36,868 nucleotides of DNA, from contig JAJRQY010000003.1 in assembly GCA_024280015.1 (NCBI GenBank), forward strand, positions 1-36,868, in the 5' to 3' direction. How positions within the stretch are numbered: position 1 is the first letter of the stretch; each line of letters starts with the position of its first letter. The position numbers and the translations under genes are program-made. Positions 1 through 8,761 of the stretch are shown here, one piece after another. This DNA is from Actinomycetes bacterium (GTDB lineage Bacteria; Actinomycetota; Acidimicrobiia; Acidimicrobiales; SZUA-35). The notes beneath the pieces are model-generated. The model did not search any database. It saw nothing but the letters and a program-made list of their open reading frames with translations, and was not told the origin of the DNA.

Positions 1-120
1 CAGCACCATCAGACCCAGCACCATCAGACCCAGCACCATCAGACCCAGCACCATCAGACCCAGCACCATCAGACCCAGCACCATCAGACCCAGCACCATC
101 AGACTCAGCACCGTCAGACT
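1..120. repeat. Tandem 15-bp repeat in the mreC 3' coding region
   Basis: Eight contiguous 15-bp units (cagcaccatcagacc) run from the first base of the window to 120. Units 1-6 are identical; units 7 and 8 carry single substitutions. Read on the minus strand in the mreC frame they encode Gly-Ser-Asp-Gly-Ala pentapeptides. The array runs off the left edge, so its full copy number is unknown. Confidence 0.95.
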
Positions 121-961
121 GGTCTTCCTCGATGTCTGGTTGTTCTTCGGTCCTGAGTTCGGGTGTGTAAATCAAGACCGTCAAGAATGACAGCCGTTCA
201 ATGTCGGCGTATGGCTCCAGCTCAATCTGATCGTTGGATCCTTGCCGGAGAACCCCGACAGGTACTCCAGCCGGGTATGGGCTGGACTCAAAACCACTGG
301 TCTCGAAACGGGTGTCTTCTGGCACCTGACCTTTTGCATTGTCCAGCAGGTCCAGAAGCAAATTCTTGCCGTCACCGCTCCCAGCAGTCACACCAACGAC
401 TCTTGTCTGGGCGCTAATGACCCCGACCTGGACTCGCCCGTCGGTAATCACACGGATATGGGAAGTCGCTGAGCCAACGCTGACAACGCGCCCGACTAGC
501 CCGCTGGCAGTCACAACTGGCATTCCGACCTCGATGCCCTCCTCCGTGCCGATTCCAATTTCGACAATTCGTTCCAAACCGGTTTGCCGGTCCGAAACCA
601 CCCTGCCGGTAACCCGTTCATACTGATTCGCAAACTCGACCTTGGTTGCTTCTTGCAGCTGGCGTAGTGCTTCCTCGTTGTCCGGAACCTGCGCCAACTC
701 ACCTTCAAGTTCGGAGATGCGGACACGGAGCTCGTCGTTTTCTAGAAGCACATCGTCATAGTGAACTACCCCATTCCAGCCGGTACCGATCGGGCTAGCG
801 ACCCATCGAACCGCCGAACGCAACGGAGTAGTGGCGGTGAGAGTAAAGGATCGGATACCAGCGAAGGGGCCGGAGCCGCGAGCGTCCAGAGTCATGAAAG
901 CGAGGGCCGTCACGACAAGCAGAACCATGACTCGTCGTGAGGAGAACGATGTTGTTGCCAC
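1..961 (-). CDS. mreC: Rod shape-determining protein MreC (3' end outside the window)
   Basis: MreC is a membrane-anchored periplasmic scaffold that links MreB filaments to the cell-wall elongation machinery. The frame is open from a GTG at 961, 24 bases after the mreB stop. It encodes a short cytoplasmic N-terminus, one transmembrane helix near residues 11-23 (VMVLLVVTALAFM), a coiled-coil stretch (LLENDELRVRISELEGELAQ) and the beta-barrel region with GRVVS, VGMPVV and GLVGRV motifs. The C-terminus turns acidic (EEQPDIEEDQ) and then enters an SDGA/GSDGA repeat that leaves the window, so no stop codon is seen. The order mreB-mreC and the motifs make the family call firm; the repeat tail is not part of the usual MreC fold. 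Its role in this protein is unknown. Confidence 0.9.
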   Translation of the reverse strand, partial: MATTSFSSRRVMVLLVVTALAFMTLDARGSGPFAGIRSFTLTATTPLRSAVRWVASPIGTGWNGVVHYDDVLLENDELRVRISELEGELAQVPDNEEALRQLQEATKVEFANQYERVTGRVVSDRQTGLERIVEIGIGTEEGIEVGMPVVTASGLVGRVVSVGSATSHIRVITDGRVQVGVISAQTRVVGVTAGSGDGKNLLLDLLDNAKGQVPEDTRFETSGFESSPYPAGVPVGVLRQGSNDQIELEPYADIERLSFLTVLIYTPELRTEEQPDIEEDQSDGAESDGAGSDGAGSDGAGSDGAGSDGAGSDGAGSDGA

Positions 962-984
962 GAAGACCTACGGCGCCGGAAGAC

Positions 985-2037
985 TCAGTCGTCCTGGCCA
1001 GACAAAAGTGAGTGCATGGAGTCATAGGAATCAAATTCGAGATACTGGCCCGAGCCTATGGCGACCGCATCCAGCGGATTGTCGGCCAGGCGGATCGGCA
1101 TTCCCGTCTCACTCTCCAAGCGCTCGACCAAACCGTGAAGTAGCGCCCCGCCACCAGCAAGAACAATGCCGTATTGCATGATGTCGGCCGCCAGTTCGGG
1201 AGGAGTTTTGTCCAGCGTGACCTTCACAGCATCAATGATCGAATTAACGGGCTCAGCTAAGGCTTCGCGCATCTCCTCGGTGGAGACAACAATGGTCTTT
1301 GGCAGGCCGCTTACCAGGTCTCGTCCTCGAACTTCGGCCTCATACTCCGCTTCAAGGCGGTAGGCCGAGCCGAGCTGGATCTTGATCTCTTCAGCTGTGC
1401 GCTCGCCAAGAGCAAGGGAGTATTCCTTCTTGATGTACTGGATGATCGATCGGTCCAGCTGATCGCCGCCAATCCTCACCGATTGGCAAGCAACGATTCC
1501 GCCAAGCGAGATGACGGCAACTTCAGTCGTCCCACCGCCAATGTCAACAATCATGTTTCCGGTCGGTTCGTGAACTGGAAGTCCGGCCCCGATTGCGGCA
1601 GCCATAGGTTCCTCAATGATGAGGGCTTTGCGAGCTCCAGCAAATTCAGCGGCGTCTTGGACGGCGCGACGCTCGACACCCGTGATGCCAGAGGGGACAC
1701 AGATCACAATTCGAGGTTTGGCGATCCAACGTCCAGGAGAAACCTTCTGGATGAAGTATCGCAACATCTCCTCGCAGATGTCGAAGTCGGCAATGACCCC
1801 GTCCTTGAGTGGCCGGATGGCCTGGATGTGGCCGGGGGTGCGGCCAATCATCTGCTTGGCTTCGAGTCCGACAGCTAGCGGGCGTTGAGTCCGGACATTG
1901 ATGGCAACGACAGACGGCTCATTAAGAACGATGCCTTGGCCTCGCACGTATACCAAGGTGTTCGCGGTACCAAGATCGACAGCCATATCGCGTGCTCCGA
2001 CGGAGCCCAACAAATTGGAAAATCTCTTCAGAGCCAC
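985..2037 (-). CDS. mreB: Rod shape-determining protein MreB
   Basis: This is the actin-like ATPase that forms membrane-associated filaments directing lateral wall synthesis. It has 350 residues, the usual family length. The phosphate-1 motif AVDLGTANTLVY is near the N-terminus (about residues 19-30), the phosphate-2 motif IVDIGGGTTEVAV is mid-protein, and the adenosine motif GIVLAGGGALLHGL is near residue 290. The start is a GTG at 2037. It is followed directly by mreC, as in most rod-shaped bacteria. The 184 bases upstream, to the ndk stop, hold no gene and probably carry its promoter, although no clear -35/-10 pair is recognised. Confidence 0.97.
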   Translation of the reverse strand: MALKRFSNLLGSVGARDMAVDLGTANTLVYVRGQGIVLNEPSVVAINVRTQRPLAVGLEAKQMIGRTPGHIQAIRPLKDGVIADFDICEEMLRYFIQKVSPGRWIAKPRIVICVPSGITGVERRAVQDAAEFAGARKALIIEEPMAAAIGAGLPVHEPTGNMIVDIGGGTTEVAVISLGGIVACQSVRIGGDQLDRSIIQYIKKEYSLALGERTAEEIKIQLGSAYRLEAEYEAEVRGRDLVSGLPKTIVVSTEEMREALAEPVNSIIDAVKVTLDKTPPELAADIMQYGIVLAGGGALLHGLVERLESETGMPIRLADNPLDAVAIGSGQYLEFDSYDSMHSLLSGQDD

Positions 2038-2221
2038 GCAATCCCCGCTCAGAACCTCGTTCGGACGCGCTCAACCCTACGAGGTCAGCGGCTGGCTCAC
2101 AAGATTGCCGAGCGATGGGGGCGAATCTGCTCAGTGACGGTCAACCACTATGGGTGGGCGACCGGTCTCTGTACGCTACCCACTTCACCCGGTGTCACAA
2201 CTGAAGTGGCGAACCTCGACC

Positions 2222-2632
2222 CTAAGCCAGTCCGGGGAAGAAGATGCCAATCTCACGTTCGGCCGACTCATTCGAGTCTGAGCCGTGCACCAGATTCTCT
2301 GTCATCTCGGTGCCAAGGTCTCCACGAATGGTTCCCGGGGGTGAAACCGCTGGATTCGTGGCTCCCATCATTGTTCGAACCATGGCATAGGTGTCGTCTG
2401 GACCTTCCAGCACCAGCGTCATCGCCGGGCTTCGGCTCATGAATCCAACCAAGTCATCATAAAAGGGCTTGCCAACATGCTCCTCATAGTGCCGAGACAG
2501 GGTCTCCGCATCTAAGACACGCAACTCGGCTGCTACTAGCTTCAGGCCCTTCTGCTCAAACCGGCTGAGGATTTCCCCCACTAGGCCACGTTCGACAGCG
2601 TCAGGCTTACATATCACAAAGGTTCTGCTCAC
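2222..2632 (-). CDS. ndk: Nucleoside diphosphate kinase
   Basis: It transfers the gamma-phosphate of ATP to nucleoside diphosphates through a phosphohistidine intermediate and balances the NTP and dNTP pools. It has 136 residues, standard for the family. Visible signatures are the N-terminal TFVICKPDAVERGL, the PGTIRGD loop, and the active-site segment NLVHGSDSNESAEREI with the catalytic histidine at about residue 116. The start is a GTG at 2632. It lies between the pilin-like gene and mreB on the same strand, an arrangement near folC and the mre genes that is common in Actinobacteria. Confidence 0.97.
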   Translation of the reverse strand: MSRTFVICKPDAVERGLVGEILSRFEQKGLKLVAAELRVLDAETLSRHYEEHVGKPFYDDLVGFMSRSPAMTLVLEGPDDTYAMVRTMMGATNPAVSPPGTIRGDLGTEMTENLVHGSDSNESAEREIGIFFPGLA

Positions 2633-2662
2633 CCGGGTGAGGCTATCGCTCGGACCACCGAC

Positions 2663-3532
2663 TCATTGGAGGTTGAGAATCTGTCCCGAGTCGCTGGTGT
2701 CACAAGGCCGCGTGACAGCCCACTGGGTACCGCTCGTACCTCGAGTGAAGTCAAGGCATTGTCCGGAATCCGCATTCTGATACATGAAGGAGTCGCCGAC
2801 CGGAATGACCCACCATTCCTGGGTGTCATCACCGGTGCAATCCATGCCATCAATCCAGTCATCACCGGAGTAGTCGTTGTCCGGCCCAAAGCACTGGCCA
2901 GCCGCGGTGTTCAGGATGACGTTGCCGTTGTCCAACACAGTACTGGTAATAGCGCTGCCGCTGTCGGAACAATCAGACGTCCGGCTGAGAAAGCCGTTGC
3001 TTCTGACCGAGATACAGCCACCGGCTTGCACACCAACGGTTGCGGACTGATAGGTAGACACCAACGCAGCGGCGGCAGCGGCTTCGGCAGCAGCAGCCTC
3101 GGCAGCAGCAGCTTCAGCGGCAGCAGCGGCAGCAGCGGCCTCGGCAGCAGCAGCGGCTTCAGCGGCAGTGGCGGCTTCGGCAGCAGCAGCAGCTTCAGCG
3201 GCAGCAGCGGCCTCAGCGGCGGCGGCGGCTTCAGCGGCAGCAGCGGCTTCAGCGGCAGCAGCGGCCTCGGCAGCAGCGGCCTCGGCAGTGCCGTCACTAC
3301 CAGGAGGGACCCAGCCCTCGGGAGTGGCGAACTGTACATTCCTCAGATCGTCGGAACTCTCCCGAGCGGTCCCAATGGCTTGACCAGTGTTGGACAAGAA
3401 CTCGCTGGAGTTGTCTTCCAACGTGTTGATGGCTCCAAGGCTGCCTGCAGCCATCGAGGCTACGACTAGGGCATAGCCGGTCAAGGTTGCGCCACGCTGG
3501 TTGTCTCGTCGATTTCGTCGTAAGAACTTCAC
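2663..3532 (-). CDS. Flp-pilin-like protein with Ala/Glu helix and ricin-type C-terminal domain
   Basis: The 289-residue protein has three parts. Residues 1-36 have a basic leader ending in Arg-Gly followed by ATLTGYALVVASMAAGSLGA, which resembles a class III (Flp/Tad) prepilin with a peptidase site after Gly14. The Glu normally at +5 is Gly here, while Tyr at +6 is kept. Residues of about 82-156 are almost only EAAAA or EAAAAA repeats, predicted to form a long rigid helix. Residues of about 158-289 are rich in Cys, Asp and Gly, with a QEWWV motif and C..DF..G repeats typical of ricin-B-like beta-trefoils. A surface-exposed adhesin or minor pilin is inferred. No tad/flp assembly genes are in the window. 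The strong mirror-image Ser/Gly ORF on the plus strand is an artefact of the repeat. Confidence 0.75.
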   Translation of the reverse strand: MKFLRRNRRDNQRGATLTGYALVVASMAAGSLGAINTLEDNSSEFLSNTGQAIGTARESSDDLRNVQFATPEGWVPPGSDGTAEAAAAEAAAAAEAAAAAEAAAAAEAAAAAEAAAAAEAATAAEAAAAAEAAAAAAAAEAAAAEAAAAEAAAAAALVSTYQSATVGVQAGGCISVRSNGFLSRTSDCSDSGSAITSTVLDNGNVILNTAAGQCFGPDNDYSGDDWIDGMDCTGDDTQEWWVIPVGDSFMYQNADSGQCLDFTRGTSGTQWAVTRPCDTSDSGQILNLQ

Positions 3533-3612
3533 GATGCGTATCTTCGACGCCAGAGCGAACGGGCTTAAATGAAGGGGCTTTTTGGACTATGGCGACTAGG
3601 TCGAACGTTGGG

Positions 3613-5019
3613 CTAGAAGCCCGGATTGGGCTGAGTGTCCGATTCGAACCTGTCGTGCCCACCTTCGTCAGCCGACAGGCCGGCTGATCCAGAGCGGGCG
3701 GTTCGCCGGACGTCACCAATCAGGTAGAGGCTGCCAGCCACCAGGACGAGGTCGTCAGCTCCGGCGACGGATCGGGCCCGGGAAAGGGCCTCAACGGGAT
3801 CAGCAATGATTTCAACCTCAACATCGATTGAGGCGGCTGCTTCGGCAATGTCTTGAACAGGGATCGCCCGTGACCAACTCGGCTGGGTGACAATCACCGC
3901 ATCGAAGTCTTCGGCCCCAAAGGCGCGCAGAATCTCCGCTGGGTCTTTCCCCGACAGCATTCCTACAACGAGGATCCATGATCCAAGCCGGGTGAATTCT
4001 GCGTCCAGAGTCTCCTTCGCAACCGTGGCCCCTTCCCGATTGTGCGCTCCATCAAGAATGACAGTCGGTTGCCGGGCAACCACTTCGAACCGGCCCGGAA
4101 GCTCGATGTCTTCCAAAGCATGGTTGATGATGTCGGTTTCAAGTGCTCGGTCAAAGAACGCTTCGACTGCGGCTATCGCCGTGGCCAGGTTGTCACCCTG
4201 GTGAGCACCATGCACCGGCAGGAAGATGTCTTCGTGTACTCCGTGTGGGGTCCGAATATCCAGGGCTCGGCCACCAAAGGCCACTCGGTTCTCCACAACT
4301 TCAAAGTCGTTGCCAGCTTCCCAAACCGACTCGGCTCCAACTTCACGCACTTCTTCATCAATGATTGAACGCAGATCGTCAAATGGCTCGCCCAGGATTA
4401 CCCGACAGTCCGACTTGATGATGCCAGCCTTCTCTTTGGCTATTGCAGCCCGCCAACCGTCGGCCCCATCAGTGTGGTCCTTGCCAATATTGGTGATCAC
4501 GACAACGTCAGGTTCAACAACGTTGGTCGAATCGAATCGACCAAGCATGCCAACCTCGACAATGGCAACTTCGACACCGACTTCAGCGAACCAGACAAAG
4601 GCGGCAGCAGCTAAGAGGTCGAAGCGGCCGGGACGCTGGGCAACCAACGACTCCACATCGGCGAGCAGGGTCATTACCCGAGCAAAGTCATCGTTGGGAA
4701 TCATGGCGCCGTCCCACATGATTCGTTCGTTGATGTGCTCGAGGTTTGGGCTGGTGAATGTGCCGACCGATAGGCCAGTCTTAGCAATGATCTCGCTAGC
4801 AAATCGAGTTGTTGACCCCTTGCCATTGGTGCCGGTGACATGGATGACGCGGTAGGCCAGGTGTGGGTCACCCAGAGCGCTTAGCAGCTGCTGGATTGGG
4901 CCTAGGCTGAGCCCTTCGGTTTGGCCTGCGGTCGGCATGTGCGAGCGCGCCGAGCCAGACTTGTTGACATCAAAGTTGGTGTGGCGATCCAGGTATTCGA
5001 TTGCCTGGCGAAAATCCAT
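3613..5019 (-). CDS. folC: Folylpolyglutamate synthase / dihydrofolate synthase
   Basis: This Mur-ligase-family enzyme adds glutamate to dihydropteroate and/or folates using ATP. It has 468 residues. The P-loop VTGTNGKGST lies at about residues 62-71, the folate loop follows (TSPNLEHINERI), the Mur-type VEVGMLGRFDSTNVV segment is near residue 155, and the LPGRFEVV and ILDGAHN motifs start the C-terminal domain. The ATG at 5019 lies 18 bases after the clpX stop, so it may be cotranscribed with clpX-clpP-tig. The last 25 or so residues, rich in Ser, Gly and Asp, extend beyond the usual LYLIGDVR end. Whether it has one or both synthase activities cannot be read from the sequence. Confidence 0.95.
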   Translation of the reverse strand: MDFRQAIEYLDRHTNFDVNKSGSARSHMPTAGQTEGLSLGPIQQLLSALGDPHLAYRVIHVTGTNGKGSTTRFASEIIAKTGLSVGTFTSPNLEHINERIMWDGAMIPNDDFARVMTLLADVESLVAQRPGRFDLLAAAAFVWFAEVGVEVAIVEVGMLGRFDSTNVVEPDVVVITNIGKDHTDGADGWRAAIAKEKAGIIKSDCRVILGEPFDDLRSIIDEEVREVGAESVWEAGNDFEVVENRVAFGGRALDIRTPHGVHEDIFLPVHGAHQGDNLATAIAAVEAFFDRALETDIINHALEDIELPGRFEVVARQPTVILDGAHNREGATVAKETLDAEFTRLGSWILVVGMLSGKDPAEILRAFGAEDFDAVIVTQPSWSRAIPVQDIAEAAASIDVEVEIIADPVEALSRARSVAGADDLVLVAGSLYLIGDVRRTARSGSAGLSADEGGHDRFESDTQPNPGF

Positions 5020-5037
5020 CAGCGGGAGAAGCTCTGC

Positions 5038-6318
5038 TTAGGAAGCCGCTCGGCGAGGATCTGATCGTGCCTCGCTACGAGGGATAAGGGTCGGATTCAC
5101 GCGCTCAAGAACCGTCGCAGCATCAATTTCGCAGACTCCGATGTCGTCACGACCGGGAATGTCATACATGACTTCCAGCAAGACTTCTTCCAGAATGGCC
5201 CGTAGCCCGCGGGCGCCGGTACCACGAAGCAGCGCCTGATCGGCGATCGCTTCGAGGGCCCCAGTGCTGAACTCGAGCTGTACATCTTCCATCTCAAAGA
5301 AGGTTTGATATTGCTTGATGAGTGCGTTCTTTGGCTCTACCAGAATCTGGATGAGTGCATCTCGGCTGAGCTTGGTGACGGTGCCGGTGATGGGCATACG
5401 GCCAACAAACTCGGGAATGAGGCCAAACTTGAGTAAGTCTTCAGGGAGAATCTTGGTGAAGATGTCGACGTCTTCCTCTTCCTCTTCCACCTGCAGGTCG
5501 GTGCGGAAACCAATGGACTTGGTTCCCAACCGGCTTTCGACAATGTCTTCGATCCCAGCGAACGCGCCGCCGCAGATGAACAAGATGTTGGTGGTGTCGA
5601 TCTGCAGGAAGTCCTGATGAGGATGCTTGCGGCCGCCCTGGGGCGGTACCGAAGCAACGGTTCCCTCAAGAATCTTGAGGAGGGCTTGTTGTACGCCTTC
5701 TCCGGACACATCACGGGTGATTGACGGGTTTTCGCTCTTGCGGGCGACCTTGTCGATCTCGTCGATATAGATGATGCCAGTCTCGGCTCGCTTCACGTCG
5801 AAGTCGGCGGCCTGAATGAGCTTGAGCAGGATGTTCTCGACGTCTTCACCGACATAACCGGCCTCGGTAAGCGCAGTGGCATCAGCAATGGCGAAGGGCA
5901 CGTTGAGCATGCGGGCCAGGGTCTGAGCGAGGAATGTCTTGCCGCAGCCAGTTGGACCAATCAGCAAGATATTCGACTTGGCCAGCTCGACATCATCGGT
6001 GGTTCCGAGGCCCTGCTTTGAGCCGTGTTGGATCCGCTTGTAGTGGTTGTAGACGGCGACTGACAGGACCTTCTTCGCCGGGTCTTGACCAACGACATAG
6101 CCATTGAGGAACTCAAAGATCTCGCGAGGTTTCGGTAGGTCTTCGAAGGTTACTTCGGCCCCCTCTGCCAGTTCTTCTTCGATGATCTCGTTGCAGAGAT
6201 CGATGCACTCGTCGCAAATGTAGACGCCAGGACCAGCAATGAGCTTTTTAACCTGCTTTTGTGACTTGCCACAAAACGAGCACTTGAGGAGCTCGCCACC
6301 TTCACCGAACTTGGCCAC
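5038..6318 (-). CDS. clpX: ATP-dependent Clp protease ATPase subunit ClpX
   Basis: This AAA+ unfoldase feeds substrates to ClpP. It has 426 residues. The N-terminal zinc-binding domain carries Cys13, Cys16, Cys35 and Cys38. The Walker A motif GPTGCGKT is at 121-128, the GYVGED pore loop is near 154, and Walker B with IDEIDK is at about 185-190. The sensor and arginine-finger regions ([27 protein letters not shown]) are intact. The GTG start at 6318 follows the clpP stop by 15 bases. The order tig-clpP-clpX is the conserved bacterial arrangement and suggests one transcript with folC. Confidence 0.98.
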   Translation of the reverse strand: MAKFGEGGELLKCSFCGKSQKQVKKLIAGPGVYICDECIDLCNEIIEEELAEGAEVTFEDLPKPREIFEFLNGYVVGQDPAKKVLSVAVYNHYKRIQHGSKQGLGTTDDVELAKSNILLIGPTGCGKTFLAQTLARMLNVPFAIADATALTEAGYVGEDVENILLKLIQAADFDVKRAETGIIYIDEIDKVARKSENPSITRDVSGEGVQQALLKILEGTVASVPPQGGRKHPHQDFLQIDTTNILFICGGAFAGIEDIVESRLGTKSIGFRTDLQVEEEEEDVDIFTKILPEDLLKFGLIPEFVGRMPITGTVTKLSRDALIQILVEPKNALIKQYQTFFEMEDVQLEFSTGALEAIADQALLRGTGARGLRAILEEVLLEVMYDIPGRDDIGVCEIDAATVLERVNPTLIPRSEARSDPRRAAS

Positions 6319-6333
6319 TGGCAGTACCCCTCT

Positions 6334-6984
6334 CTATGACTCGACGGCCCGGATTGGACCGGAGTCATCAACCAGGTTGCGGGATGTGAGGACCTCATCG
6401 ATGATGCCGTATTCTTTGGCTTCCTCAGCGTTCAGGACGAAGTCACGCTCGGTGTCCTTACGAATGGTCGCCTCATCCTTGCCTGTGTGATGAGCGAGCA
6501 CCTTTTCCAGCTGGGTGCGAAGTCGTTCGATCTCATTGGCAGCGAGTTCGAGGTCAGAAACCTGACCTTGGGCTCCGGCGTAGGGCTGGTGGAGAAGGAC
6601 ACGAGAACTGGGCAAGGCCAGTCGTTTGCCTGGGGTGCCCGCAGCAAGCAGGACGGCGGCTGCGGATGCTGCTTGCCCGAAGCAAATCGTGTTCAGGTCC
6701 GGGCGGATGTATTGCATCGTGTCATAGATGGCGAACATGGCATTCACATCGCCACCGGGGCTATTGATGTAGATGCTGATATCCCGATCTGGGTTTTCTG
6801 ACTCCAAGTGGAGGAGTTGGGCACAAATCAGGTTGGCGATGCCATCATCGATCGGGGTGCCAAGGAAGATGATGTTGTCCTTGAGCAGGCGGGAGTAGAG
6901 GTCATAGGCCCGCTCTCCCCTATTGGTCTGCTCGACAACGGTGGGGACCAGGTAACTGGCGGCCCGCAAGTGATCTTGGTTCAT
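6334..6984 (-). CDS. clpP: ATP-dependent Clp protease proteolytic subunit ClpP
   Basis: This is the serine protease of the barrel-shaped Clp complex, in the cytosol. It has 216 residues. The catalytic triad is visible: Ser107 in [11 protein letters not shown], His132 in LLHQPYAG and Asp181 in [12 protein letters not shown]. The oxyanion-hole glycines are in INSPGGDV. The start ATG at 6984 overlaps the tig stop by four bases (ATGA), which implies translational coupling. Many actinobacteria carry two clpP copies in tandem; only one is present here, and any second copy would have to lie elsewhere in the genome. Confidence 0.98.
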   Translation of the reverse strand: MNQDHLRAASYLVPTVVEQTNRGERAYDLYSRLLKDNIIFLGTPIDDGIANLICAQLLHLESENPDRDISIYINSPGGDVNAMFAIYDTMQYIRPDLNTICFGQAASAAAVLLAAGTPGKRLALPSSRVLLHQPYAGAQGQVSDLELAANEIERLRTQLEKVLAHHTGKDEATIRKDTERDFVLNAEEAKEYGIIDEVLTSRNLVDDSGPIRAVES

Positions 6985-8363
6985 GCGTCGTCTCCTTGCT
7001 CGGGGGAGCTTTCGTTCTGTTCAGTATCGGCCGATTCTTCGACTTCTGGTAGTTCTAGGGCCGATGGGTCAATGGTGTTGCCCTCGTCATCGATGAGGGT
7101 GCACCGCTCGATGAGCCAATCGAGCGCCATGCTCTTTTGGAGGTCTGATCGTAGCGCAGGGATTTGGCCTGCGTTGACGAACTCGTCTCGAACTGACTCA
7201 ACAGTGCGGTCCAGCTGGGTGGCAACCTTGGCGAATTCGTCGTCCAGTTGTTCTTCGGTTACCTCAATGCTTTCACTTGAGCTGATGGCTCGTAGAGCGA
7301 GGTCGATCTTGGCTGAGTTGGCGGCGGCATCACGCAAACCCATCAGCATGTCTTCTCGGGACTGGCCGGTGAATTGCAGGAACTGGTCGAAGTCCATGCC
7401 CTGGGCCTGGAGGCGCATGGCCATGTCCTGGGCTCGGTTCTCGGTTTCCATCTCGATGAGGGCGACGGGGACGTCGTCATCAGAGACAAGCTCGGCCAGC
7501 TTGATGGCCATATTGTCACGGCGGGCAGAAATGGCCTGGTTAGTTGCGACCTCACCCATCCTGGTTTCGAGGTCGGCTCGGAGGGCTTCGACGGTCTCAA
7601 ACTCGGTATTTTCCTTGGCCCATTCATCGTCAGCTACTGGCAGGACCGTTGCTTGCACCAGTTTGACGGAGATGGAGAATTCGAGTTCACCTTCTTCGTC
7701 TTCGTCGGGGTGCTCGGCGCTGAAGGTGAGTTCGTCACCAGCGGAGGCGCCTTCGAGGTTGTCGTCGAGTTCGGGCACGATGGCGCCCATGCCAATTTCG
7801 TAGAGGTAGTCCTCAGCGGTGAGACCTTCGAGTTCTTCACCGTCGTGGGTGCCGGCAATGTCGATGGTGACCCGGTCGCCGCGCTCGGCTGGGCGATCGA
7901 CGTCTTCGAGGGTTCCGTACTGTCCGAGCATCTGCTCGACCCGGTCGTCGATGGCTTTCTCGTCGACCCCCGGGGCGGGGATCTCAATCTCGAGACTTTC
8001 GTAGCCACTGATTTCGATTGACGGGCGAACCTCGACTGTGGCATCAAACTTGATGGCGCCGGCGTCTTCGCCTTCAGTCAGATCGATATCTGGTGGGCCG
8101 ATTACGTCGACCTCGTGTTCTTTGATGGCGTCGACGTAGTAGCTGGGGATGCCTTCACGGATCGCTTCTTGGCGGGCGTAGTCGCCGCCGATCCTGGCTT
8201 CAAGCGCCTTGCGGGGCGCCTTGCCGGGCCGGAACCCGGGCACCTTTACTTCCTTCGCCAGCCGACGGAACGCGGCATTGACATCTTTTTCGAACTCCGT
8301 CTCATCGATTTCGACGGAGACCTTGACCTTGTTGCCTTCGAGGGCTTCTACTGTGGATTGCAC
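6981..8363 (-). CDS. tig: Trigger factor, ribosome-associated chaperone
   Basis: This is the ribosome-bound chaperone and peptidyl-prolyl isomerase that meets nascent chains at the exit tunnel. It has 460 residues. The ribosome-docking signature [10 protein letters not shown] is at about residues 43-52. An FKBP-type domain lies near residues 155-240 ([32 protein letters not shown]), followed by the helical C-terminal chaperone domain. The C-terminus ends in an acidic tail rich in Glu and Ser, as in many actinobacterial homologues. The GTG start at 8363 begins the tig-clpP-clpX-folC run. About 220 bases separate it from the divergent tRNA-Pro gene and should hold both promoters. Confidence 0.97.
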   Translation of the reverse strand: MQSTVEALEGNKVKVSVEIDETEFEKDVNAAFRRLAKEVKVPGFRPGKAPRKALEARIGGDYARQEAIREGIPSYYVDAIKEHEVDVIGPPDIDLTEGEDAGAIKFDATVEVRPSIEISGYESLEIEIPAPGVDEKAIDDRVEQMLGQYGTLEDVDRPAERGDRVTIDIAGTHDGEELEGLTAEDYLYEIGMGAIVPELDDNLEGASAGDELTFSAEHPDEDEEGELEFSISVKLVQATVLPVADDEWAKENTEFETVEALRADLETRMGEVATNQAISARRDNMAIKLAELVSDDDVPVALIEMETENRAQDMAMRLQAQGMDFDQFLQFTGQSREDMLMGLRDAAANSAKIDLALRAISSSESIEVTEEQLDDEFAKVATQLDRTVESVRDEFVNAGQIPALRSDLQKSMALDWLIERCTLIDDEGNTIDPSALELPEVEESADTEQNESSPEQGDDA

Positions 8364-8583
8364 CGGCCGGAGTGTACCGACGAGGTCGGACGCTCGTGCT
8401 GATGGTGACGGTCAATCGCTGGGGTACTACGGTGCGCGGTCAACGGACGCGTTCCGCAACGGATTCTTGAGGTGCCATACCCCGCACTATTCGGTGGTCT
8501 GAGAAGACTGTTGACAATCGACGGGCATTCGGCGGTGGCGAGCGATAAGCTCACCGTCGGCCAAAATACCGGCCGAAGAAGTA

Positions 8584-8657
8584 CGGGTTGTGGCGCAGCT
8601 TGGTAGCGCACCTGCTTTGGGAGCAGGGGGTCCAGAGTTCAAATCTCTGCAACCCGA
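8584..8657 (+). tRNA. tRNA-Pro (anticodon UGG)
   Basis: A 74-nt cloverleaf can be folded. The acceptor stem CGGGTTG pairs with CAACCCG at 8650-8656 and the discriminator base is A. The D arm is GCGCAGCTTGGTAGCGC. The anticodon stem CCTGC/GCAGG encloses the loop TTTGGGA with anticodon TGG. The T arm is GGGTCCAGAGTTCAAATCTC with the TTCAAAT loop. CCA is not encoded. The 3' part, from 8614, is repeated exactly at 16782, so the gene is the integration target and its present 3' half was supplied by the element. Confidence 0.96.
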
Positions 8658-8660
8658 CTA
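8614..8660 (+). repeat. Left attachment site (attL) within tRNA-Pro
   Basis: These 47 bp, from the anticodon stem to three bases past the discriminator, are identical to 16782-16828. Identity stops on both sides: CCT/CAA before and TAA/CAT after. This is the classic core left by tyrosine-integrase insertion into a tRNA 3' end; the integrase gene begins about 100 bp inside. Confidence 0.93.
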
Positions 8661-8666
8661 TAAAGT

Positions 8667-8690
8667 CCCTGGTCAGCGGCCTGGCCAGGG
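8667..8690 (+). terminator. Hairpin after tRNA-Pro, carried by the element
   Basis: CCCTGG at 8667-8672 pairs with CCAGGG at 8685-8690, extended by further pairing inside. No long T-run follows. It sits where the tRNA terminator is expected, but it belongs to the inserted DNA because it lies inside attL. The native hairpin is now at 16837-16861. Confidence 0.5.
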
Positions 8691-8716
8691 AAGTCGGCCC
8701 CTTGTAAAACTCCGCT

Positions 8717-8740
8717 CGTGCAACTAGCGTGCAACTAGCA
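8717..8740. promoter_or_regulatory. Paired CGTGCAACTAG motifs inside attL (putative integrase arm sites)
   Basis: CGTGCAACTAG at 8717 is followed at 11-bp spacing by CGTGCAACTAGCA at 8728. The same pair with the same spacing and orientation occurs inside attR at 16656-16679. Repeats one helical turn apart on both inner flanks fit arm-type binding sites of a tyrosine integrase. The function is inferred. Confidence 0.55.
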
Positions 8741-8761
8741 GCGGATGACAAGGGGCAAACC

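Noticed and set aside
1-120. CRISPR array
   Set aside because: The units are 15 bp with no spacers and keep a reading frame. It is a coding tandem repeat.
2666-3469. 267-codon plus-strand Ser/Gly-rich frame
   Set aside because: It is the mirror of the EAAAA repeat on the minus strand. The minus frame has a signal-like start and sensible C-terminal domain.
7374-8021. Plus-strand frame of 215 codons opposite tig
   Set aside because: It is the antisense shadow of the trigger-factor gene, caused by high GC at third positions.
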